Under the pieces are notes generated by a model. That model was not told the DNA's origin and did no database searches. It saw nothing but the letters and a program-made list of their open reading frames with translations. Positions 1 through 8,230 of a stretch of DNA of 45,535 bases are shown piece after piece (position 1 is the stretch's first letter; every line of letters starts with the position of its first letter). Both the position numbers and the translations under genes were made by a program. This DNA comes from an uncultured Bryobacteraceae bacterium (lineage in GTDB: Bacteria; Acidobacteriota; Terriglobia; Bryobacterales; Bryobacteraceae), in contig CATPCJ010000399.1 in NCBI GenBank assembly GCA_955652915.1, positions 1-45,535 on the forward strand, read 5' to 3'.

Positions 1-39
1 GAGTTACAATGAAAGCGATCGCTCTTATACTTATAAATA

Positions 40-60
40 GCTTGCCCCGTACCGGCAAGC
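40..60 (+). promoter_or_regulatory. 5' leader hairpin before the oxidoreductase operon
   Basis: A perfect 7-bp inverted repeat (GCTTGCC at 40-46, GGCAAGC at 54-60) with a 7-nt loop lies just before the ribosome binding site (GAGAGGA, 62-68) of the GTG-started gene at 76. An AT-rich stretch (CTTATAAAT, about 29-37) directly upstream could be a -10 region. The hairpin would then lie in the early transcript and could affect translation or mRNA stability. No known riboswitch class is recognised. Confidence 0.35.
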
Positions 61-75
61 CGAGAGGATGGACGT

Positions 76-1863
76 GTGAAACCCACGGACGTTCAAAATC
101 CGAATTATTACCACAAAGTCGTGGATTGCCAGTGGGCCTGCCCCGCGCACACCAACGTCCCCGAATATATTCGGCTCATCGCCCAGGGCCGATACACCGA
201 CGCCTACATGCTCAACCGGGAATCGAATGTGTTTCCCGCGATTTTGGGCCGCACTTGCGACCGGCCTTGTGAGCCCGCCTGCCGCCGTGGACGCCTGGAT
301 GGAAAGCCGGTGGCGATCTGCCGCCTGAAGCGCGTCGCGGCCGATTTGCGCGACGACATTTCAGAGCGGCTTCCCAGGATTCCTTCCAGGAAAAACGGCA
401 AACGAATCGCGTGTGTCGGCGCCGGTCCGGCGTCGCTCACGGTGGCGAACGACCTGATGCCGCAAGGGTACAAAGTAGTAATGTTTGAGAAGTACGACAA
501 GCCCGGCGGACTGATGCGCACCAACATTCCCGCGTTTCGCTTGCCTGACGCGGTCCTGATGGATGAGGTGAATCAGGTCCTCGACATGGGCGTCGAGATC
601 CGCTACAACTCGTCGATCGATAGCATGAAGAATTTGCTCACCCAGGGTTTCGACGCCATCTTCGTGGGCACCGGGGCGCCGCGCGGCAAGGAACTCGATC
701 TGCCCGGACGCCACGACACGGATCGCATTCATATCGGCATCGATTGGCTGGAGTCGATTGCATTCGGCCACACCGATTCGGTGGGTGAAAAGGTTTTGAT
801 TATCGGCGTCGGCAATACGGCTATGGATTGCTGCCGCTCATCCTGCCGCCTGGGAGGCAAGACCATCAAGGTGATGGCGCGCCGTCCGCGTGGATTCTTC
901 AAAGCCTCCCCTTGGGAGCTGGAGGATGCGGAAGAGGAAGGCGTCGAAATCATTGTGAACCATGCGCCGAAGCGTTTCGTTATCGAAAACGGAAAGCTGA
1001 TCGGGATGGAGTTCGAAAAGCTGGAGTGGGATAAGGGCGCCAGGAATTCCACCACGGTCGGAACGGTTTTCTTCCCGGCGGACGACGTTATTCTCGCCAT
1101 CGGCCAGGAGAATACGTTCCCTTGGATCGAACGCGATATCGGGATTCAATTCGACAAATGGGACATGCCGGTGGTGGATGAAACAACCATGCAGTGTACC
1201 CACGAGGGAGTTTTCTTCGGCGGCGACGCGGCTTGGGGACCCAAGAATATCATCTGGGCCGCTGAACACGGCCACCAGGCCGCCATCTCCATTCACAATT
1301 ACTGCCGGAGTGTTCCCATCACGGAACGCCTGCCGCAGGGTATGAATCTCGTCAGCCAGAAAATGGGGCTGAGCGAATGGAGTTACCACAACGATTACAA
1401 TCCGGCGTTGCGCCAGAAGATGCAGCACGTCGACCTGAAGCGCCGCTTTGAGCAGATGAATATCGAAGTGGAGTTGGGCTTCTCGGCGGAACAGACCGCG
1501 CGCGAAGTGCAACGCTGCTTGAACTGCGACATTGAAACCGACTTCAGGGCGGCGCTCTGCATAGAATGCGACGCCTGCATCGATATCTGTCCGGTTCAGT
1601 GTTTAACGATTACACGCGATGGTGAAGAGGAGGATCTTCGCCGGCGCCTATCGGCCCCGGCGGCGAACCTCGACCAGGATCTTTACGTCTCGGCGGCTCT
1701 GCCACAAACGGCGCGCATCATGGCCAAGGATGAAGACTTATGCGTGCACTGCGGACTATGCGCGGAACGATGTCCGACAGCCGCCTGGGAGATGCAAAAG
1801 TTCGAACTCCTCATTCCCTACGCAGGAAGGCCAGTGTGCAACAACCAATTAGTGACCGCGTAA
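76..1863 (+). CDS. GltD-like FAD/NAD(P) oxidoreductase with C-terminal 4Fe-4S ferredoxin domains
   Basis: 595-residue flavoprotein of the glutamate synthase small subunit / NADPH:ferredoxin oxidoreductase type. The N-terminal cysteine-rich region (C18, C22, C61, C65, C69, C82) matches the Fe-S domain of GltD-like proteins. A dinucleotide-binding VGAGPAS motif follows at about 114-120, with a second NAD(P) fold around 235-260 (IIGVGNTAMDCC). Two ferredoxin-type CxxCxxCxxxCP clusters occupy the C-terminus, from C495 and from C556. The GTG start at 76 is preceded by GAGAGGA. The stop overlaps the next gene by 28 nt, and that gene plus the one after it are the subunits of a 2-oxoacid:ferredoxin oxidoreductase. 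By inference this protein moves electrons between NAD(P)H and the ferredoxin used or made by that enzyme. It is not an ordinary GltD, since no large glutamate synthase subunit is nearby. Confidence 0.88.
   Translation: MKPTDVQNPNYYHKVVDCQWACPAHTNVPEYIRLIAQGRYTDAYMLNRESNVFPAILGRTCDRPCEPACRRGRLDGKPVAICRLKRVAADLRDDISERLPRIPSRKNGKRIACVGAGPASLTVANDLMPQGYKVVMFEKYDKPGGLMRTNIPAFRLPDAVLMDEVNQVLDMGVEIRYNSSIDSMKNLLTQGFDAIFVGTGAPRGKELDLPGRHDTDRIHIGIDWLESIAFGHTDSVGEKVLIIGVGNTAMDCCRSSCRLGGKTIKVMARRPRGFFKASPWELEDAEEEGVEIIVNHAPKRFVIENGKLIGMEFEKLEWDKGARNSTTVGTVFFPADDVILAIGQENTFPWIERDIGIQFDKWDMPVVDETTMQCTHEGVFFGGDAAWGPKNIIWAAEHGHQAAISIHNYCRSVPITERLPQGMNLVSQKMGLSEWSYHNDYNPALRQKMQHVDLKRRFEQMNIEVELGFSAEQTAREVQRCLNCDIETDFRAALCIECDACIDICPVQCLTITRDGEEEDLRRRLSAPAANLDQDLYVSAALPQTARIMAKDEDLCVHCGLCAERCPTAAWEMQKFELLIPYAGRPVCNNQLVTA
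1824..1830 (+). promoter_or_regulatory. Shine-Dalgarno site fixing the start of the alpha subunit
   Basis: AGGAAGG lies 5 nt before the GTG at 1836, inside the 3' end of the flavoprotein gene. It favours GTG 1836 over the upstream in-frame ATG at 1740. The 32 residues that the ATG would add do not look like protein of this family, and the region is coding in the other frame. Confidence 0.7.
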
Positions 1864-3701
1864 ACGATTTCGCGATTAAGCTAGCCAACGTCAATGGCAC
1901 CGGATCGGCCAGCGCCAACGGGCTGCTGATGCAGGCCATCTTTCGCATGGGGATTCCAGTTTCCGGCAAGAATCTTTTCCCGTCGAACATCCAGGGACTG
2001 CCCACGTGGTATGAGATTCGCGTAAACAAGAGCGGCTACACCGCTCGCGCGCTGGATTACGACTTGATGGTGGCCATGAATTCGCAGACCTACGCGCGCG
2101 ATATTCACGAAGTGCGGCAGGGGGGCTACCTTCTTTACGACTCCAGTTGGCCGTTGGATAATGCGCTGCTCCGCGACGACGTTACGTTCCTCGGCGTGCC
2201 GTTCGCTCGGCTCTGCAATGAAAATTTCCGCGACTCGCGCGAGCGAATCCTGATGAAGAACATCGCCTATGCGGGGACCCTGGTGGCGGTGCTGAACGTG
2301 GACGTGGATCTCGTCGCCGCGCTGTTGGATGAGAAATATTCGTCAAAGAAAGCTTTGCGCGATTCCAATCATCGCGCCCTGCGCCTCGGTTACGACTACG
2401 CCAAGGACCACTTCCATTGCCCGCTGCCGTTCCATCTGGAAACGATGGACGCCAACGCCGGCAAGATCCTGATCGACGGCAACACGGCCACGGCGCTGGG
2501 TTGTCTATACGCGGGCGCCACGGTGGCAGCCTGGTATCCCATCACGCCATCGACGTCGGTGTTGGATGCTTTCAAGGGATTTTGCGAGAAGTATCGCCGC
2601 GATCCCGAGACCGGAAAAAATAACTACATCATCATTCAGGCCGAGGACGAGCTGGCCGCTATCGGGATGGTGATCGGCGCATCCTGGAACGGCGCTCGTG
2701 CTTTCACCTCCACCGCCGGCCCCGGTATTTCGCTGATGAACGAACTGCTCGGTTTGGCGTACTACGCTGAAATTCCGGCGGTGATTATCGATGTGCAACG
2801 CGTGGGTCCATCCACCGGAATGCCCACGCGCACGCAACAGGGCGACGTGATGGAATGCGCCTACGCGTCGCACGGTGACACCAAACATATTCTATTGTTT
2901 CCCGGCAATCCGCATGAGTGCTTTGAGCTCGCTCCCCAGGCATTCGACCTGGCCGAGCGCTTCCAGACTCCGGTTTTCATGCTCACCGATCTGGACATCG
3001 GGATGAACGATTGGGTGGTGCCGCGTCTCACCTGGGACGACGCTTACAAGCCTGAGCGTGGCCGTGTTCTGGGAGCGGACGACTTGGAAAAGATGGCCAA
3101 GTTTCAGCGCTACACCAACGAGGATGAAAACTTTGTGGCGGCGCGAACTCTGCCGGGAGTGCATCCCAAGGGGTCGTTCTTTACTCGTGGATCGGGACAC
3201 AACAAGCTGGGCGGCTACACCGAAACGCCGGATGAATACCAGGAAGTCGTCGACCGGCTTTTGAAGAAACACAAAGCGGCTGCGAAGTTTGTGCCGGAAC
3301 CGGTCATCCACGGGCGCGGGGACTCTCAGTTCGGAGTCATAACGCTGGGCGGCTGCGATCTGGCCGTGCGCGAAGCGCTGGATCTATTGGCGGAGCGCGG
3401 AGTGGTAGCCGATTTCATGCGTGTGCGCGGGTTTCCGTTCAACCAGACGGTCGAGGACTTTTTGCAGGAACATGATTTCTGTTTTGTGATCGAGCAGAAT
3501 CGCGACGCGCAGCTTCGTTCGTTGCTAACGCTGGAAACGGCAGTCGCGAAGGACAAGCTGAAATCGGTGCTGGTTTACGGAGGTTTTCCGCTGAGCGCGC
3601 TACACGTGGTAGACGGCATCTTGAATTCGCTGGGCACACCGGACACCCCGGAATTTTCGACCGCCGGCGCCAGTATGCCGCAGAGCCAGAATGAGGAATA
3701 G
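1836..3701 (+). CDS. 2-oxoacid:ferredoxin oxidoreductase, fused gamma-alpha subunit (KorA type)
   Basis: About 621 residues. The N-terminal gamma domain (roughly 10-190) has the NGTGSASANG...QAIFRMG pattern. The alpha (pyrimidine-binding) domain starts near 215 (AAWYPITPSTS) and contains AEDELAAIGMVIGASWNGAR and FTSTAGPGISLM. Together with the beta subunit this is a thiamine-dependent enzyme that oxidatively decarboxylates a 2-oxoacid (2-oxoglutarate, pyruvate or branched chain) to the acyl-CoA and reduces ferredoxin. It can run in reverse in some organisms. The gamma-alpha fusion is typical of KorA/ForA. Substrate cannot be assigned from sequence alone, though KorA-like 2-oxoglutarate is most likely. 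The gene overlaps the flavoprotein gene upstream and is separated from the beta subunit by a 110-bp palindromic repeat. Confidence 0.9.
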   Translation: MQQPISDRVNDFAIKLANVNGTGSASANGLLMQAIFRMGIPVSGKNLFPSNIQGLPTWYEIRVNKSGYTARALDYDLMVAMNSQTYARDIHEVRQGGYLLYDSSWPLDNALLRDDVTFLGVPFARLCNENFRDSRERILMKNIAYAGTLVAVLNVDVDLVAALLDEKYSSKKALRDSNHRALRLGYDYAKDHFHCPLPFHLETMDANAGKILIDGNTATALGCLYAGATVAAWYPITPSTSVLDAFKGFCEKYRRDPETGKNNYIIIQAEDELAAIGMVIGASWNGARAFTSTAGPGISLMNELLGLAYYAEIPAVIIDVQRVGPSTGMPTRTQQGDVMECAYASHGDTKHILLFPGNPHECFELAPQAFDLAERFQTPVFMLTDLDIGMNDWVVPRLTWDDAYKPERGRVLGADDLEKMAKFQRYTNEDENFVAARTLPGVHPKGSFFTRGSGHNKLGGYTETPDEYQEVVDRLLKKHKAAAKFVPEPVIHGRGDSQFGVITLGGCDLAVREALDLLAERGVVADFMRVRGFPFNQTVEDFLQEHDFCFVIEQNRDAQLRSLLTLETAVAKDKLKSVLVYGGFPLSALHVVDGILNSLGTPDTPEFSTAGASMPQSQNEE

Positions 3702-3718
3702 CATCTTGTGGCTCATAT

Positions 3719-3828
3719 GTGGGGCAGGATGGCATCCTGCCGGCGGATTGGTAATCCGCTTGGTGTGTGGGATTAGAATTACTTACGGGCAGATTGCCAA
3801 TCGGCGGCAGGTTACGAACCTGCCTCAC
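3719..3828 (+). repeat. Modular palindromic repeat, family A, copy 1
   Basis: A 110-bp element bounded by GTGGGGCAGG and CCTGCCTCAC, which are near-perfect inverted repeats. Inside are four small self-complementary modules: GCAGGATGGCATCCTGC, GCGGATTGGTAATCCGC, then after a loop GCCAATCGGC-type and GCAGGTTACGAACCTGC arms. The outer modules can also pair with each other across the element. The loop containing GAATTACTTACGGGC is shared, in opposite orientation, with the copy at 6648-6755. It lies between the alpha and beta subunit genes, so it would be transcribed within the operon. Confidence 0.85.
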
Positions 3829-3912
3829 AATTATCATGTGCCATGTTGAACAAAATTACTAAATGGTTGCCTGTGTTCTTCCGAAAATACATGTATTGAC
3901 AGGACAATAAGT

Positions 3913-4968
3913 ATGCCATCAATAACGAAACCGATTGCCACGCATCCCAGCCTGCGGCGCAACGAGCTGGGGATGACGATCCGTGACTACGAAGGCGCGA
4001 TGTCCACGTTGTGCGCGGGCTGCGGGCATGACTCGATTACGGCGGCCATCGTCCGCGCACTTTGGGAAATATCCGCCAAGCCGCACATGATCGCCAAATT
4101 GAGCGGCATCGGCTGTTCTTCGAAAACGCCCGCTTACTTCGTCAGCGGCGCGCATGGATTCAATTCAGCGCACGGTCGAATGCCTCCCATTGCCACCGGA
4201 GCGAATGCCGCGAACCGCGAGTTAATCTACATTGGCATTTCCGGCGACGGCGACTCGCTGTCCATCGGCTTGGGGCACATGTGCCACGCCATCCGCCGCA
4301 ACGTGCGGTGTGTGTACGTGATCGAAAATAATGGCGTGTACGGGCTCACCAAGGGTCAATTTTCCGCCTCCGCCGACGTGGGTTCGAAAAGCAAACGTGG
4401 CGAGCCGAATCGCATGTCGCCCATCGATCCGGTGATGCTGGGGCTGAGTATTGGCGCGACTTTTGTCGCCCGCGGTTTTTCCGGCGACAAAGAGCAGTTG
4501 GTTCCCATCATGAAAGCGGCGGTCGCGCATCGGGGCTTCGCCATCATCGACGTGATTTCGCCCTGCGTGACGTTCAACGATCACGCCGGATCCACCAAGA
4601 GTTATCTGTACACGCGCCAGCACGAACTGAAAGCCACCGAGACGGATTTCGTGCCGCCCGCCAGCGAGATCCTGGCTCATATCGGTACGAATGGCGCGGT
4701 CAGCGTGACCATGCACGACGGCAGCGTGGTGCGGTTCAAAGGTGTTCCGAAGGATTACGATCCCACCAACCGGCGGAACGTCATCGCTTATCTGGAAGAG
4801 CATCAGGGCAAGGGCGAAGTCGTGACGGGGATGTTGTATCTCGACGAGACGGTTCCGGACTTGCATGAGATGAACAAGACGGCTGACACGGCGCTCTCTA
4901 AATTACCGTTCGAGAAACTCTGCCCGGGCGTAGCTGAACTGGACAAGTTGCAAAAAGAATTCCGCTAG
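3913..4968 (+). CDS. 2-oxoacid:ferredoxin oxidoreductase, beta subunit (KorB type)
   Basis: 351 residues, the thiamine-diphosphate and 4Fe-4S subunit. Visible are the CAGCGHD motif, the TPP/Mg motif GDGDSLSIG (about 111-119) followed by NNGVYGLTKGQ (about 139-149), and cysteines C34, C37, C68 and C218. These sit where the four cluster ligands of KorB/PorB are expected. The length agrees with the family. It completes the enzyme whose other subunit ends at 3701; the 211-bp gap is mostly the palindromic repeat. The ATG is preceded by a weak ribosome binding site (GGACAAT region). The substrate is again not fixed by sequence. Confidence 0.9.
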   Translation: MPSITKPIATHPSLRRNELGMTIRDYEGAMSTLCAGCGHDSITAAIVRALWEISAKPHMIAKLSGIGCSSKTPAYFVSGAHGFNSAHGRMPPIATGANAANRELIYIGISGDGDSLSIGLGHMCHAIRRNVRCVYVIENNGVYGLTKGQFSASADVGSKSKRGEPNRMSPIDPVMLGLSIGATFVARGFSGDKEQLVPIMKAAVAHRGFAIIDVISPCVTFNDHAGSTKSYLYTRQHELKATETDFVPPASEILAHIGTNGAVSVTMHDGSVVRFKGVPKDYDPTNRRNVIAYLEEHQGKGEVVTGMLYLDETVPDLHEMNKTADTALSKLPFEKLCPGVAELDKLQKEFR

Positions 4969-4970
4969 TT

Positions 4971-5078
4971 GTAGGGCAGGTTGGTAACCTGCCGCCGATT
5001 GAAAATCGGCCCGTTCCGTGATGCTTCCGAAGTGGCAAGCCGATTAAGAATCGGCGGCAGGTTACCAACCTGTCCCAC
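4971..5078 (+). repeat. Modular palindromic repeat, family A, copy 2
   Basis: A 108-bp element bounded by GTAGGGCAGG and CCTGTCCCAC. Modules: GCAGGTTGGTAACCTGC, GCCGATTGAAAATCGGC, a loop, GCCGATTAAGAATCGGC and a final GCAGGTTACCAACCTG arm. Compared with copy 1, the arms differ in sequence but stay palindromic (GGATG/CATCC against GGTTG/TAACC), which is compensatory change. It begins 2 nt after the beta-subunit stop codon and could serve as a 3' mRNA structure or weak terminator. Confidence 0.85.
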
Positions 5079-5126
5079 ATAAATCAGCAAATGAAATCAG
5101 TCAAGTCTACTTACTGGGGTCCCGCG

Positions 5127-5508
5127 ATGACGGAATCCCAATTCGCCGTTTTTCACTTCGACGTGAAAACTATGTCCCTGCGCGACGCCCTGGGCAAGGC
5201 GCTTTCGCCCGGCAACGACGCACATTCCGGCGATAGGCTGCCGCGTTCTGGACCGGCGCGGGAAAATCGTTCAGGCTTTCGCGGCCTGCGAAATCTATCG
5301 CAAGAGTCACGTGCGGCCGGCAGCCAAACGCAGCGTGATCATCGGAAGTGGCTGTCTTCTCGCGGGTGTAAGCGGTGTCGCTCTGGACGCCTGGCCCGAG
5401 TGGCGCCTGGCCTTCGGCGTTTTGCTCGGCGCGCGCTTCCTATGGGTCGGATCGGTGAAATTGTCAGAGGGCATTGCCGGCCCGATGGACGAACGCTCCG
5501 GACGTTGA
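5127..5508 (+). pseudogene. Frameshifted small membrane protein, unknown function
   Basis: The reading frame beginning at ATG 5127 (MTESQFAVFHFDVKTMSLRD) looks like protein up to about 5220. After that the sequence reads sensibly only in the +1 frame (about 5224-5508), which continues with CRVLDRRGKIVQAFAACEIY. Two hydrophobic segments follow, around 5335-5390 and 5398-5460. The downstream frame has no good start except GTG 5311. I infer one gene of about 125 codons broken by a single-base change near 5220, or a sequencing error. No family is recognised. It stands between the oxidoreductase operon and metX, ending 25 nt before metX. Confidence 0.5.
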
Positions 5509-5533
5509 GATCATGGAATGAACCGGGGAATTG

Positions 5534-6616
5534 ATGCTCGTCCGGACTAATATCGTTCAGTTCGACTCCATCGCTCTAGATTGCGGGACCACTCTTGCGC
5601 CCGTGGACGTTGCCTATGAAACCTATGGCGAATTGAACGCGGCGAAGACCAACGCCATTCTGGTGCTGCACGCATTCTCCGGTGACGCGCATGCCGCTGG
5701 AACCGATCCGGACGGCGGCAACGCAGGCTGGTGGGATAACATGATCGGCCCGGGTAAGGCTTTTGATACAAACAAATACTTTGTGATTTGTTCTAATGTG
5801 CTGAGCGGTTGCCGCGGCACGTCCGGGCCCGGTTCAATCGATCCAGCTACTGGTTGCCCCTACGCCATGGCGTTTCCGCCGGTCACCTTGGCCGACATGG
5901 TGCGGCTGCAGAAGATGCTGACGGAACACCTGGGCATCGAAAAACTCTTGTCCGTGTCAGGTGGCTCGATGGGTGCGATGCAGGCGCTGCAATGGGCCGT
6001 TGCCTATCCCGATGCGATTGCCTCGTCGATTCCGATTGCCGGGACGGCCCGGCACAGCGCGCAACAAATCGCCTTCAATGAAGTGGGCCGGCAAGCGATC
6101 ATGGCCGATCCGGATTGGAACGAGGGCAACTATTACGGCCGGCGGCCTCCGGCTCGGGGCCTGTCGGTGGCGCGCATGGTGGGACATATTACGTACATGA
6201 GCGACGCGTCGATGCGCGAGAAATTCGGGCGGCGGCTGCGCGATCAGAACCAATTCGAAGTGGAAAGCTATCTGCGATACCGCGGCAGCCAGTTCGTGGA
6301 TCGCTTCGACGCGAATTCGTATCTCTACATCACCAAGGCGATGGACTATTTCGATCTCACGCACGGCCGCCATTCGTTGAGCGCCGCGTTTGAGAACGTG
6401 AGGGCGCGGTTTTTGCTGATCAGCTTTACGTCGGACTGGTTGTATCCCACCTATCAGTCGCTGGAAGTAGTGCGCGCGCTGAGGGGCCGCAACTGCGACG
6501 TCGCATATTGCGAGCTGCCTTCCAGCTATGGGCACGATGCGTTTCTGGTCAACGTCACCGAACAATCCGAGCTAGTGCGCGGATTCCTGGCCAGCACTTT
6601 CCGGGAGCGAGCCTAG
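5534..6616 (+). CDS. metX: Homoserine O-acetyltransferase
   Basis: 360 residues, alpha/beta-hydrolase fold. Transfers an acetyl (or in some members succinyl) group to homoserine, the first committed step of methionine synthesis by the sulfhydrylation route. The nucleophile elbow [15 protein letters not shown] contains Ser145. The acid (FTSDWLYP) and histidine (SYGHDAFL) of the triad are present near the C-terminus. The N-terminal [10 protein letters not shown] and FSGDAHAAG segments are typical of MetX. GGGGA at 5525-5529 supports ATG 5534; a TTG at 5531 is the alternative. The metW gene follows downstream, a common pairing, here separated by a palindromic repeat. Acetyl versus succinyl preference cannot be judged reliably here. 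Confidence 0.92.
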   Translation: MLVRTNIVQFDSIALDCGTTLAPVDVAYETYGELNAAKTNAILVLHAFSGDAHAAGTDPDGGNAGWWDNMIGPGKAFDTNKYFVICSNVLSGCRGTSGPGSIDPATGCPYAMAFPPVTLADMVRLQKMLTEHLGIEKLLSVSGGSMGAMQALQWAVAYPDAIASSIPIAGTARHSAQQIAFNEVGRQAIMADPDWNEGNYYGRRPPARGLSVARMVGHITYMSDASMREKFGRRLRDQNQFEVESYLRYRGSQFVDRFDANSYLYITKAMDYFDLTHGRHSLSAAFENVRARFLLISFTSDWLYPTYQSLEVVRALRGRNCDVAYCELPSSYGHDAFLVNVTEQSELVRGFLASTFRERA

Positions 6617-6647
6617 CTTGCTGTTCCACCTGATAGTTGGCAGACTT

Positions 6648-6755
6648 GTGGGGCAGGTTGGTAACCTGCGGCCGATTGGCAATCGGCCCGTAAGTAATTC
6701 CGGATCCAGCACCAGGCGAATTCCCAATCCGCCGCGGGATGCCATCCTGCCCCAC
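6648..6755 (-). repeat. Modular palindromic repeat, family A, copy 3 (inverted relative to copy 1)
   Basis: A 108-bp element bounded by GTGGGGCAGG and CCTGCCCCAC, exact inverted repeats. Read on the minus strand it follows copy 1 closely: GCAGGATGGCATCCCGC, GGCGGATTGGGAATTCGCC, a loop with GGAATTACTTACGGGC, then GGCCGATTGGCAATCGGCC and GCAGGTTACCAACCTGC. It lies in the 219-bp gap between metX and metW. Confidence 0.85.
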
Positions 6756-6795
6756 ATAAGAATGTCCAAACTCCAGAGCCCGCTGAAAGCCGGCT

Positions 6796-6818
6796 GCGGG
6801 CAGGATTGCCCGCCCCAC
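6796..6818 (+). repeat. Short family A-like hairpin
   Basis: GCGGGCAGGATTGCCCGCCCCAC forms a GGGCA/TGCCC hairpin and ends with the same CCCCAC terminus as the full repeats. It is probably a fragment or half unit. It abuts the ribosome binding site (GGCGGGA, 6821-6827) of metW. Confidence 0.55.
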
Positions 6819-6835
6819 AAGGCGGGACATTAGCC

Positions 6836-7444
6836 GTGGCGCAGGCCTTTGTTCCGGAGCTGCTGGGGCGCAGCGACTACGCCATCATCAGCGAGCTCAT
6901 CGAGCCGAATACGCGGGTGCTCGATCTCGGCTGCGGCGAGGGAGAACTGCTGGAGTGGCTCGCGCTGCATAAGCGCGTGGATGCGCGCGGCGTCGAGATC
7001 TCCGGACCGAAAGCGCAGCAAGCCATCGCGCGCGGCGTGTCCGTCTTTCATAGCGATCTGGAGGAGGCGCTGGCCGACCTTCCGGATCGCGCCTTCGACT
7101 ACGTGATCCTTAGCCAGACTTTGCAGGAGACGCGGGAGCCGCTGCGGGTGCTGCATGACATGCTGCGCGTGGGCGAGCATGCCATCGTCGCGTTCCCGAA
7201 TTTTGGCCACTGGAGCGTGCGCCTATCGCATCTGTGGACCGGCCGCGCTCCCAAGACCAAGCTCTTTCCCTACGACTGGTACGATTCCCCGAACATTCAT
7301 TTTTTGACGGTCCACGATTTCGAGACGCTGGCGCATGCGCAGAAATGGGTGATCGAGCGGAGGATCTTCTTGCAAGGACCGCGCACAGTGAAGCGGTTGC
7401 CGAACCTGCTGGCGGAGGTCGCGGTGTTCCTGGTTAGGAAGTAG
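6836..7444 (+). CDS. metW: MetW, methionine biosynthesis methyltransferase-like protein
   Basis: 202 residues. A class I SAM-binding fold with motif VLDLGCGEGELLEWL at about 28-42, and the family's VILSQTLQE, VAFPNFGHW and FPYDWYDSPNIHFLT segments. MetW proteins partner with MetX in many bacteria and are thought to support homoserine acetylation; a methyltransferase reaction has not been clearly assigned. GTG 6836 is chosen because GGCGGGA lies 8 nt upstream. The longer frame from TTG 6806 would read through the repeat hairpin. The gene follows metX in the same direction. Confidence 0.9.
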   Translation: MAQAFVPELLGRSDYAIISELIEPNTRVLDLGCGEGELLEWLALHKRVDARGVEISGPKAQQAIARGVSVFHSDLEEALADLPDRAFDYVILSQTLQETREPLRVLHDMLRVGEHAIVAFPNFGHWSVRLSHLWTGRAPKTKLFPYDWYDSPNIHFLTVHDFETLAHAQKWVIERRIFLQGPRTVKRLPNLLAEVAVFLVRK

Positions 7445-7709
7445 CTTCAACCGCTGCCTCACCCGGCAATCCGCTCCGTTGAAGACGCGGTGCAAATTAT
7501 TGATTGCACGGAAGCGGCCCGCCGCGTCTTCATCACCTTTGGTGGGGCGCAGGCCGATGGGCACTCCCTTAACGGTCACGGCTCGGTAGGTATTGTGTAT
7601 CGATTGCCGTTTCCGAGCCATTACCGTTGGCCACAGGCATCCTCCCAGGGCGATCTTGTCCCCTGACAAGCTGAGGCTTTACGAGTGCCCTCGCCAAGGG
7701 AGTGGTCGC
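7445..7709. other. Gap without a recognisable gene
   Basis: 265 nt between metW and the convergent DinB gene. The minus strand is open from about 7669 into metW, and an internal ATG gives MARKRQSIHNTYRAVTVKG. I recognise no family and no ribosome binding site that would make it convincing. It may be the remnant of a lost gene. Confidence 0.3.
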
Positions 7710-8228
7710 TTACGGGCGATAATCCGGCGGCTTGATGTCATTAGCGCGCATGTACACTTCCGCTTGCGCGCGATGGTGGGCGGTATGGGCGTACATGCCC
7801 AGCAGAATCTGGGCCCCCGTCGCCTTCGGACGCTGATACCAATCCACCTGAAATTGTTTCTTGAATTGCTCTTCGGTAATTGTTCCCAGCTTACCGATGC
7901 AGTAGTCGAAAGAGTCTCGCAACTGATCGATGATGGTCGCTTTGGTCCACTGCTTGGGAGTGGCTGGGGCGGGCGACTTGTCCTCGGAGACTTGCGCGAA
8001 GCGGAACCGGTTCGAACCGGCGATATGCACCATCAGGCTCGCGAAGTTCATTTCCGCTGGATTCGCCTTGTAGCGATAGAACTCCTCGGGCATTGTTTCG
8101 GCGGCGGCGATGGTGAATTCCTTCGAGGTCTTCCAGTTCTCGATGAAATCCGCGCGCGAAAGCAGGCTCGTGTTCGACTGCGCGTACAACAGCGACGAGC
8201 AAAAGAACAGTAGTGCGCGCCGGCTCAT
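7710..8228 (-). CDS. Secreted DinB-family (YfiT-like) four-helix protein
   Basis: 172 residues. A signal-peptide-like N-terminus (MSRRALLFFCSSLLYAQS) is followed by a DinB/YfiT bundle. The first metal-ligand helix carries MVHIAGSNRFRFAQ and the last carries MYAHTAHHRAQAEVYMR, with histidines where DinB_2 proteins bind a metal. The usual role of the superfamily is thiol-dependent transfer or detoxification, but most members, including this one, have no proven activity. It starts 2 nt after the stop of a paralogue (8231-8755), so the two form an operon and probably arose by tandem duplication. Confidence 0.85.
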   Translation of the reverse strand: MSRRALLFFCSSLLYAQSNTSLLSRADFIENWKTSKEFTIAAAETMPEEFYRYKANPAEMNFASLMVHIAGSNRFRFAQVSEDKSPAPATPKQWTKATIIDQLRDSFDYCIGKLGTITEEQFKKQFQVDWYQRPKATGAQILLGMYAHTAHHRAQAEVYMRANDIKPPDYRP

Positions 8229-8230
8229 GC

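Noticed and set aside
9..272. Plus-strand open frame at the start of the window
   Set aside because: Shadow of the flavoprotein gene at 76; no family features, and the real frame is clear.
5082..5533. Possible SAM riboswitch before metX
   Set aside because: No SAM-I type helices or conserved core seen; the region is a palindromic repeat and a broken gene.
7593..8213. Long plus-strand frame opposite the first DinB gene
   Set aside because: Antisense shadow; the minus-strand frame has a signal peptide and DinB motifs.
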